Part shown: piece after piece, positions 57,190 to 64,000 of the stretch | How positions within the stretch are numbered: position 1 is the stretch's first letter | Layout of the letters: every line of letters begins with the position of its first letter | Assembly (NCBI GenBank): GCA_902566635.1 | Contig: CACFJP010000004.1 | Coordinates: 1-64,000, forward strand | Source of the DNA: an uncultured Bacteroidota bacterium | Lineage (GTDB): Bacteria > Bacteroidota > Bacteroidia > Flavobacteriales > Flavobacteriaceae | DNA: 64,000 nt | Reading direction: 5' to 3' | Notes under the pieces: generated by a model | What the model was told of the DNA's origin: nothing | Database searches by the model: none | Seen by the model: only the letters and a program-made list of their open reading frames with translations | Program-made: the position numbers and the translations under genes

Positions 57190-58603
57190 TATCTATTTAC
57201 TGATAATCTTTAGCTTCGTTTGCTTTTCAACAATAGCCCAAGAATCAAACCAAAAAAATGTTATGCTGATAATTGTAGATGACTTACGACCTGCTCTGCC
57301 AACTTATGGGGCAACTCAGGTCGTAGCACCCAACATTACAGCGTTTTCAAAAGATGCAGTACAATTTAATAATGCTTTTGTGAACATTCCTACTTGTGGT
57401 GCCTCAAGGGCAAGTATCCTCACAGGTATTAGACCAACTAGAGAATATTATAAGAAGTATTACACTTCTATTGATGAAGATATGCCGCAAGCCATAACCA
57501 TCTCGGAATTGTTACAAACTAGGGGCTACACTACGATTAGTAATGGAAAGGTTTCGCACAATATTTCAGATAAAGCCTCTACTTGGGATGATTTGTGGCG
57601 ACCTAGATCAACAAACCCAAAAGATTATCTATTGGAGGAAAATATTGAATCTAGCAAGCTTCCTCATAAAAATAATCATATGCCTTATGAAAAGGCCAAT
57701 GTTGAAGACCAAGCATATAAAGATGGGAAAATCGCTGCAAAGACAATTAGAGATTTAAAGAAATTGAAGTCCAATAAAGAATCATTTTTTCTAGTCGCAG
57801 GCTTTTTAAAGCCCCATCTTCCATTTAATGCTCCTGCAAAATATTGGGAAATGTATGACAGAAACAATATTGCCCCTCCAGTAAATAATAAATTTCCAGT
57901 AACCGCATATGTGGGTGCAGGGAATTGGTACGAGTTATCTAAATACAAGGGAATTCAAAAAGGTTATTCAGATGATCCGCGATTGAATGCAAAGACATTT
58001 ACCATGGATGCAGAAATGACTACCAATTTAATTCATGGATATTATGCATGTGTGAGTTATATCGATCAACAAATCGGAAATGTTTTGCAGGCACTTGAAG
58101 ACCTTGGTCTTTCCGAGGATACGATTGTAATAATCACTAGTGATCATGGTTTTAGTTTGTCTGACCACAATAGATGGTCAAAACATAATTTATTCAAGGT
58201 GGAAAACCATGTTCCTTTATTTATTAGGGTTCCAGGTCTTTCAAATTCTGGAAAGTCTGATAGCTTTGTTGAGCTCATCGATCTATACCCCACAATTTGT
58301 GACTTGTTGGGTATAGAAAAACCCAAACAACTAGAGGGTATGTCCTTAGTTGAAAACATTAAAAATCCAAATCTAATTTCTAAAACAAACACATACTCGC
58401 GCTACACAAATGGCGATATGTATATCTCAGATAATTATGCCTACTCTGAATGGAAGTATTCTGAAGAGGGCAAAATCGTGGGTAGAATGCTTTATAATAT
58501 GAAAAATGACCCATTGCAGATGGAAAACTTGTCGCATCTTGAAAAGTACGAGACCCTTATGGACAGTTTAAGCAATAACATCAAATCAAAGAAAATTTAC
58601 TAA
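57179..58603 (+). CDS. S1 sulfatase, iduronate-2-sulfatase-like (S1_7-like)
   Basis: 474 residues, signal peptide to about TIAQ. The formylglycine motif is C73-G-A-S-R, the Ala variant of CxPxR that still fits (C/S)-x-(P/A)-x-R. Metal-binding residues are in IIVDDLRPA and ITSDHGFSLSDH. GFLKPHLPFNAPAKYWEMYD is nearly the same block as in the neighbouring fusion sulfatase, so both belong to the iduronate-2-sulfatase-like group. The start overlaps the GH3 stop by 11 bases, and the next gene begins one base after its stop. It would remove sulfate from xylo-oligosaccharides, by context. Confidence 0.88.
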   Translation: MKTNIYLLIIFSFVCFSTIAQESNQKNVMLIIVDDLRPALPTYGATQVVAPNITAFSKDAVQFNNAFVNIPTCGASRASILTGIRPTREYYKKYYTSIDEDMPQAITISELLQTRGYTTISNGKVSHNISDKASTWDDLWRPRSTNPKDYLLEENIESSKLPHKNNHMPYEKANVEDQAYKDGKIAAKTIRDLKKLKSNKESFFLVAGFLKPHLPFNAPAKYWEMYDRNNIAPPVNNKFPVTAYVGAGNWYELSKYKGIQKGYSDDPRLNAKTFTMDAEMTTNLIHGYYACVSYIDQQIGNVLQALEDLGLSEDTIVIITSDHGFSLSDHNRWSKHNLFKVENHVPLFIRVPGLSNSGKSDSFVELIDLYPTICDLLGIEKPKQLEGMSLVENIKNPNLISKTNTYSRYTNGDMYISDNYAYSEWKYSEEGKIVGRMLYNMKNDPLQMENLSHLEKYETLMDSLSNNIKSKKIY

Positions 58604-58604
58604 T

Positions 58605-60206
58605 ATGAAAAATTATAAAGTTATTTTATTACTAGTTTGGAGCTCGTTTGTTTTAGCGCAGGATAAAAGGCCAAATATTTTGTTTATAATGTCTGATGAC
58701 CATGCTTATCAAGCGATTAGTGCATACAACGACAAACTAATTCAGACCCCCAATATCGATAAGATTGCCAAGGAGGGGATTTTATTTTCAAACGCGAGTG
58801 TAACAAATTCTATTTGTGCTCCATCTAGAGCGACGATTTTAACCGGAAAGTTTAGCCATATCAATGGAAAAGTTGATAATATTTTCCCTTTTGATACGAC
58901 TCAGATGACATTTCCCCAATTTTTTCAGAAAGCAGGATATCAAACGGCAATGTTTGGTAAACTTCACTTTGGAAACAACCCAAAAGGTTTTGACGACTTC
59001 TTAATTTTGCCTGGACAAGGTCACTATATCAATCCCAAATTTATCGGGAAGGAAAAAGACACAATCATTACGGGATATGTAACAGATGTTATCACAGATC
59101 TGACTCTAAATTGGTTTGAACAAAAGAGAGATGCATCCAAGCCATTTTTAATGATGTATCTTCACAAGGCACCACACAGGGCTTGGTGGCCAAGTCCTGA
59201 AAAATTTGAAGAATTTTATCAAAAAGAATTTCCATTGCCAGAAACGCTTTTTGATAACTACTCAAATAGAGCTTCAGCTGCTTCAAGTGCCGAGATGAAT
59301 ATTTTTGAACACATGCATTTGATGCAAGACAATAAGGTCTATCCAAAGACTATACAGCAGATGGGGGATTTGGTCAAAGACATCACTTATACCGGAGAAA
59401 GTAGAAAGATAAAAAAAGCAGGGGCTGGCGAATTTTTAAGGCCTTTTAAACGAGCAAACAAACTACAAGAAGAGGAGTACAGAAAAACGTTAGATAAAAT
59501 CAGTGCTGATTTTAAAAATAAATGGCCAAATATGTCTGATAAAGAAAAAACCATTTGGAAATATCAGCGATACATGCAAGATTATCTCGCAACAATTTCG
59601 TCGGTAGATGATAATGTTGGTAGGGTATTAGATTATCTTAAAGAAAATAACTTAGAAGATAATACGATTGTTGTTTACACTTCAGATCAAGGGTTTTATT
59701 TGGGTGAACATGGTTGGTTTGATAAAAGATTTATTTATAACGAATCCTTTAAAACACCATTGCTTATACGCTGGCCCAATAAAATAAGACCAGGAATAAC
59801 AAATGATGAAATGGTGCAAAACCTCGACTTTGCGCAAACATTTTTGGAAGCAGCGAGTATAAAGGCACCCAGGGATATGCAGGGTGAAAGTTTACTTCCT
59901 TTACTTTTTGAGAATCAAAAAAAATGGACACGTGAAGCTGTTTACTACCACTACTATGAATTCCCATCTGTTCACATGGTAAAGCGTCATTATGGGATCG
60001 TTACAAAAGAATATAAATTAGTTCATTATTACTATGATATTGATGAGTGGGAGTTTTTGGACAGGAAAGCAGATCCAAATGAAATGACAAACCTTTATTA
60101 TGACCCAAATTATCAAAGCATCATTCAAACGATGAAAAAGAAGCTGAAAAAAATTCGTAAAAAATATAAAGACTCGGATGAATTATCTCAAAAATATTTA
60201 TATTAA
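58605..60206 (+). CDS. S1 sulfatase, GlcNAc-6-sulfatase-like (S1_11-like)
   Basis: 533 residues with a short signal peptide (VILLLVWSSFVLAQ). The formylglycine site is C71-A-P-S-R in TNSICAPSRATILTG. Metal ligands are in IMSDDHAYQA and YTSDQGFYLGEHGWFDKR. The sequence HKAPHRAWWPSPEKF and overall length are typical of the N-acetylglucosamine-6-sulfatase-like group, which in PULs also acts on other sulfated sugars. The C-terminus is strongly basic (KKKLKKIRKKYKD). The following esterase gene starts inside its last 29 bases. A 6-sulfate does not exist on xylopyranose, so the true substrate is an open question. Confidence 0.88.
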   Translation: MKNYKVILLLVWSSFVLAQDKRPNILFIMSDDHAYQAISAYNDKLIQTPNIDKIAKEGILFSNASVTNSICAPSRATILTGKFSHINGKVDNIFPFDTTQMTFPQFFQKAGYQTAMFGKLHFGNNPKGFDDFLILPGQGHYINPKFIGKEKDTIITGYVTDVITDLTLNWFEQKRDASKPFLMMYLHKAPHRAWWPSPEKFEEFYQKEFPLPETLFDNYSNRASAASSAEMNIFEHMHLMQDNKVYPKTIQQMGDLVKDITYTGESRKIKKAGAGEFLRPFKRANKLQEEEYRKTLDKISADFKNKWPNMSDKEKTIWKYQRYMQDYLATISSVDDNVGRVLDYLKENNLEDNTIVVYTSDQGFYLGEHGWFDKRFIYNESFKTPLLIRWPNKIRPGITNDEMVQNLDFAQTFLEAASIKAPRDMQGESLLPLLFENQKKWTREAVYYHYYEFPSVHMVKRHYGIVTKEYKLVHYYYDIDEWEFLDRKADPNEMTNLYYDPNYQSIIQTMKKKLKKIRKKYKDSDELSQKYLY

Positions 60207-61110
60207 TAAACATTCTTTTTTTATACTTTTATTATTATCCTTTTCTTGCGTTTCGTTAGGTCAGATTGCTAAAAAAACAAAAGTTTTCATTCTTGCTGGT
60301 CAATCTAATATGGATGGTCGAGGCGACGCATCAAATCTGTCTGAAGCGGAAATGAAATTATTATCCAATGCAAGTCAAAAAATATACTTTGTTTATAAAG
60401 GGACTGTGGGAGAAGGAAATGCCATTCGATATAAGGGTGCGTTAGACTTCACAAATCCTTGGAGTTTTGTGAAAAAAAAATTCAGAATTGAGAAATGCTT
60501 TGGTCCTGAGCTTTTTTTTGGCATTGAGCTTGTAAAAAACCACCCCAACCACGACTATCTTTTTATTAAAAGATCTCAGGGCGGAACTTCTTTGTATGGC
60601 GCTTGGAATCCTAATTGGTCTTTTGAAAAGGCAAGTTTTTTTAACGAACAAGATAAACCAAAACTTTATCAAGATTTTATAAATCTTGTAGATGCTGAGC
60701 TTGCAAAATTGAATCCTGACAGTTATGAAATTGTTGGTATGCTATGGGTGCAAGGTGAGACTGACAGTAATACAATTAATGGAACAATAGCTGCAGATAC
60801 TTACCATCAAAATTTAGAAAATTTAGTCAATTCAGTTAGAGGACATTATCATATTCCTAATCTTCCTTTCTTGATACTGGGAGTGGGTAGTAAAAAAGTT
60901 CAAAAAGCAATGTTTGAAGTGAGTAAAAAATTAAATAATGTAAGCTTCATTGAGAGAAGCCATGACGTAAATAAGATCAACTATACACCGATTTACACAC
61001 ACAAATGGAAAGACAAGCATGTGGGACATTACAACTATGAGGGGATGAAAAAAATTGGGCAGCTATTTTTTGAAAGTTATCAAGCATCTTACGCAAATCT
61101 TTTACAATGA
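60178..61110 (+). CDS. SASA/CE6-type carbohydrate acetyl esterase
   Basis: 310 residues of the SGNH-like sialate O-acetylesterase (SASA, DUF303) family, which includes CE6 acetyl-xylan esterases. A signal peptide (FFILLLLSFSCVSLGQ) is followed by the nucleophile motif AGQSNMDGRG with S43. An oxyanion Gly lies in RSQGGTSLYGAW, WVQGETDS forms the next block, and the catalytic His is probably in DKHVGHYNYEGM. It would remove acetyl groups that block xylanases and sulfatases. ATG 60178 overlaps the previous sulfatase by 29 bases, and the gene is coupled to the next sulfatase by ATGA. Confidence 0.85.
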   Translation: MNYLKNIYINKHSFFILLLLSFSCVSLGQIAKKTKVFILAGQSNMDGRGDASNLSEAEMKLLSNASQKIYFVYKGTVGEGNAIRYKGALDFTNPWSFVKKKFRIEKCFGPELFFGIELVKNHPNHDYLFIKRSQGGTSLYGAWNPNWSFEKASFFNEQDKPKLYQDFINLVDAELAKLNPDSYEIVGMLWVQGETDSNTINGTIAADTYHQNLENLVNSVRGHYHIPNLPFLILGVGSKKVQKAMFEVSKKLNNVSFIERSHDVNKINYTPIYTHKWKDKHVGHYNYEGMKKIGQLFFESYQASYANLLQ

Positions 61111-62504
61111 TTAAGTTCATAAATTCTGTTTTTTTTCTTTTTAGTATTATGTTTGTTTTTGGTCAAGAGAACAAGCCCAACATTGTATGGCTTGTATGTG
61201 AAGACCAATCAGCGCAATTTTTTCCGATGTATGGTGACAAAACAGTTTCATTGCCTCACCTTGAAAAATTAGCAGAAGACAGCGTTATTTTTGAAAATAT
61301 GCATGCAACAACCCCAGTGTGTGCTCCTGCTCGAAGTGCCATAATTACAGGGATGTATCCCACGAGTTTGGGGACTCACAATATGCGTGCTTACAATGAA
61401 GGAAGAAAAACCAATCAACCTCAACTTGGAATACCCAGCTACTCTCCTAAATTCCCAGACTATATCAAACCCTTCACTGTGTACTTGAGAGAAGAGGGAT
61501 ATTATTGCACCAACAGCAACAAGCAAGATTACAATTTTAAAATTACGAGTGATGTTTGGGACCAAAGCTGTCGTTACTGTCAAGGTGAAGAGAAAGAAAA
61601 CATTCATTGGAGAAAAAGAGATGCAGGCCAGCCTTTTTTTTCAGTTTTCAACTTCCAAATCACACATGAATCACAGATTTGGAAGCAACAAGAAGTATTT
61701 TTTGACCCAAAGGATATTGAATTTATTCCGCCTTATTTCCCCGATGACCCTGTAGTTAGGCGAGATATGGCAACAAATTATTCAAACCTAGTTCTTATGG
61801 ATAAGCAAGTGGGTGAAATTATTTCAGAGCTAAAAGAGCAAGAGTTATACGATGACGCCTACATATTTTTTTACTCTGATCATGGTGGACCTTTTCCAAG
61901 ACATAAAAGAGCCATTTATCAAACAGGCACAAAGGTCCCTTTCTTTGTAAAATTTCCAAAATCACTTCATGCAGGAAAAAAAGATGATAGGTTAATTAGC
62001 TTTGTTGATTTGGCACCCTCTGTTTTGCAAATGGCTGGAATTGAAATCCCCTGGCACATGCAGGGAAAACCAATCAACAAATTTTTACATAAAAACTTGA
62101 GGGATTACTTAGTTACAGCATCGGATAGGTTTGATGGACAGTATGATAGAGTTCGAGCAATACAAGACAAGAGATTTAAGCTCATTAGAAGTTTTTTTCC
62201 AGAAAAGTCACATCATCTAGATATAAAGTACAGAAAAAATATGCCAATGATGCAAAAACTACTGAAGCTTTATCTTAATGGAAAATTAAATCAAGACCAA
62301 CAAAATTGGTTCGGCTTGAAAGAGGAATATGAATTTTATGACTTACAATTGGATCCGTTTGAGATGAAAAATCAAATCAATAACCCCTATTATAAAGAAC
62401 ATATTCAGCTGCTAAAAGTTGAATTGGAAAAATGGATGTTAAGCACAAATGATTTGGGAGCAGTTCCTGAGCAAGTATTGATAAAACAAGCTATCTCAAA
62501 TTAA
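61107..62504 (+). CDS. S1 sulfatase (S1_8-like, N-sulfoglucosamine sulfohydrolase-type)
   Basis: 465 residues, signal peptide to about FVFGQ. The formylglycine motif is C72-A-P-A-R, with Ala replacing the usual Ser before Arg. ITGMYPTSLGTHNMR next to it is typical of the S1_8-like group. Metal residues are in WLVCEDQSAQ, where Cys-Glu-Asp replaces the common Asp-Asp, and in FFYSDHGGPFPRHKR. Two Cys pairs (CRYC) lie near residue 154. The general fold looks complete. Its ATG overlaps the esterase stop. Sulfate ester cleavage on the PUL glycan is inferred. Confidence 0.86.
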   Translation: MIKFINSVFFLFSIMFVFGQENKPNIVWLVCEDQSAQFFPMYGDKTVSLPHLEKLAEDSVIFENMHATTPVCAPARSAIITGMYPTSLGTHNMRAYNEGRKTNQPQLGIPSYSPKFPDYIKPFTVYLREEGYYCTNSNKQDYNFKITSDVWDQSCRYCQGEEKENIHWRKRDAGQPFFSVFNFQITHESQIWKQQEVFFDPKDIEFIPPYFPDDPVVRRDMATNYSNLVLMDKQVGEIISELKEQELYDDAYIFFYSDHGGPFPRHKRAIYQTGTKVPFFVKFPKSLHAGKKDDRLISFVDLAPSVLQMAGIEIPWHMQGKPINKFLHKNLRDYLVTASDRFDGQYDRVRAIQDKRFKLIRSFFPEKSHHLDIKYRKNMPMMQKLLKLYLNGKLNQDQQNWFGLKEEYEFYDLQLDPFEMKNQINNPYYKEHIQLLKVELEKWMLSTNDLGAVPEQVLIKQAISN

Positions 62505-62539
62505 TTCTTTGTCAAGTAATTTGAAATATATTTTTTGTT

Positions 62540-64000
62540 ATGAAACTTATTTTTGACTTTTATGTGACTCCAATAAATCCGTTAAAAAAAATTAGAGTTT
62601 TTTGGATGATACTACTGTTGCTTAATTCTACTTTAATGTTTTCTCAAAGAGATAATAATAACTCTTCTCCAAATTTCATTGTTATTTTAGTTGATGATCA
62701 AGGTTGGAGTGGGACTTCAGTTCAAATGAAAAAAGGTGATGCATCCTCAAAGAGTGATTACCATCATACGCCAAACTTAGAAAAACTAGCAGCAAAAGGT
62801 ATGCGTTTTTCTCAAGCCTATTCAACCTCTCCAGTGTGTGCGCCTTCTCGATACAGCTTACAATTTGGCAAAAGTGCAGCTAGACTCAACATGATCAGAG
62901 TTCAAATGAGTACAGATCATATTGATCATACAACTGAAATGACCATCCCAAAGATTTTAAAAAAAATAAATTCAAAATACGTTAGCGCTCATTATGGAAA
63001 ATGGGGGATGGGTATTAGTAATTCAAAATTGGGTGTTAATTTTGGAGTACATCCGTCAGTACTTGGATATGACTTCTCTGATGGCAAAACAACAAATAGG
63101 GACGGCGGTTTTCAACCGCCTGAGTGGGAATTTTCTACATCGGAAGATCCAAAAAAAATCTACTCACTCACACAGCGGTCTATTGCTTTTATTGAGAAGC
63201 AATCAAAATCAAAAAATCCCTTTTACTTACAACTGTCTCATTATGCTGTTCACTCAAATATTCAAGCCACAAAACGGTCTTTGGAGAAATATGAGAAAAA
63301 TGAAAAAGGGAAACTTCATAAGAATGCATATTTTGCTGCACTCACAGAAGACTTAGATTATTCTGTTGGGATTTTACTCAACAAACTGCAGGAGTTCGGA
63401 ATCGCAAATAATACCTATATTATTTACTGCTCGGATAATGGTGCAGTCCCAACACTACCACCAAGAAGAAAATACAAACACAGTTACAACTACCCTTTGA
63501 GCAGAGGCAAATGGGACTTAAAAGAAGGAGGGATAAGAATCCCTTTCATTGTTTCAGGACCAAATATCAAGCCCAATTCATTTTCTGATACGCCTGTCTC
63601 TTTGGCTGACGTTTTGCCAACAATCGCAGATTTAGCTGGGCACAGTTCTCGAAGACAAATGAAAACGATTGATGGCGGAAGCATAAAAAAAGTATTATAT
63701 AACTCTGGTATTGGGAAAGTTAAAAGAAAGGATAAAGGATTTTATTTTCATGTACCTTACATAAATAATATCGCATTTGGTAGGCCTCACTCATCAATTA
63801 TAACAGGCCTTTATAAGCTCATTAAGTTTCATGATAATGATGAGCTAAATTTATTTGACCTTTCGATTGATATAGGAGAACAAAATAACCTCGCTATGGA
63901 GTTTCCAAGGAAAGCAAAAAAACTAGAATCCAAAATGGAGCGCTACTTTAAGAAGCACAAAACAGTGAAATGGAGAAATGGAATTGATTGGAAATATAAA
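62540..64000 (+). CDS. S1 sulfatase, arylsulfatase-like, cut by the window edge
   Basis: 487 codons are open from ATG 62540 to the last base of the window with no stop, so the gene continues beyond. A hydrophobic run (MILLLLNSTLMFSQ, from an internal Met at 62606) is the signal peptide, and either Met could be the start. The formylglycine site is C100-A-P-S-R in SPVCAPSRYSL. Metal and active-site residues appear in ILVDDQGWSG, HYGKWGMG and YCSDNGAVP. It looks like an arylsulfatase-type S1 enzyme, possibly S1_16-like. Most of the domain appears to be inside the window. It is the sixth sulfatase of the locus, 35 bases after the previous one. Confidence 0.85.
   Translation, partial: MKLIFDFYVTPINPLKKIRVFWMILLLLNSTLMFSQRDNNNSSPNFIVILVDDQGWSGTSVQMKKGDASSKSDYHHTPNLEKLAAKGMRFSQAYSTSPVCAPSRYSLQFGKSAARLNMIRVQMSTDHIDHTTEMTIPKILKKINSKYVSAHYGKWGMGISNSKLGVNFGVHPSVLGYDFSDGKTTNRDGGFQPPEWEFSTSEDPKKIYSLTQRSIAFIEKQSKSKNPFYLQLSHYAVHSNIQATKRSLEKYEKNEKGKLHKNAYFAALTEDLDYSVGILLNKLQEFGIANNTYIIYCSDNGAVPTLPPRRKYKHSYNYPLSRGKWDLKEGGIRIPFIVSGPNIKPNSFSDTPVSLADVLPTIADLAGHSSRRQMKTIDGGSIKKVLYNSGIGKVKRKDKGFYFHVPYINNIAFGRPHSSIITGLYKLIKFHDNDELNLFDLSIDIGEQNNLAMEFPRKAKKLESKMERYFKKHKTVKWRNGIDWKYK

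Noticed and set aside
62994..63356. 120-codon plus-strand frame in the last gene
   Set aside because: It is out of frame with the sulfatase that runs from 62540 to the window end, whose motifs continue across the same bases.

Overview
The window looks like a chromosomal segment of a marine flavobacterium (Bacteroidota). The evidence is low G+C (judged by eye, not counted), a SusC/SusD pair, a hybrid two-component system, type IX secretion (T9SS) C-terminal domains, thrABC and ClpC of Bacteroidota type, and promoter-like boxes of the form TTTG / TAnnTTTG. No rRNA, tRNA, CRISPR array, transposase or phage gene was seen.

Region 1 (1-19290) is housekeeping. It starts with the tail of a RecD/UvrD-like helicase, then kdsB, yebC, a sugar-nucleotide reductase-like gene, gcvT, an exported Xaa-Pro aminopeptidase, the thrA-thrB-thrC operon, clpC, gyrA, a TPR protein, an NlpC/P60 hydrolase and a PgpH-type HD phosphodiesterase.

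Region 2 (19486 to the right edge, about 44.5 kb and still open) is one large polysaccharide utilization locus (PUL) aimed at a xylan. It has several blocks. (a) galM and a GH30 enzyme (minus) face GH43, a CE1-like esterase and a GH10 xylanase (plus). (b) A hybrid sensor/regulator (HTCS) is coupled to a CarboxypepD_reg-like protein. (c) A sulfatase is followed by GH43_1, xylulokinase, xylose isomerase and a Na+/sugar symporter. (d) A secreted beta-helix protein with a CBM-like module lies opposite susC, susD and a surface glycan-binding lipoprotein. These are followed by an uncharacterised T9SS protein, a small helical exported protein and a secreted GH5. (e) A dense cassette holds a sulfatase-GH10 fusion, GH3, three more complete sulfatases, a CE6/SASA-type acetyl esterase and a sixth sulfatase cut by the window edge.

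Read together: T9SS-exported enzymes (GH30, GH5, beta-helix protein) would cut the polymer outside. SusC/SusD and the binding lipoprotein would import oligomers. Periplasmic sulfatases, esterases, GH10, GH43 and GH3 would strip and depolymerise them. The symporter and XylA/XylB would carry xylose towards the pentose phosphate pathway. Six sulfatases, two candidate esterases and no visible glucuronidase or arabinose genes point to a sulfated, acetylated algal xylan. The most striking single gene is the sulfatase-GH10 fusion at 52231-54843, which joins desulfation and xylan cleavage in one polypeptide.
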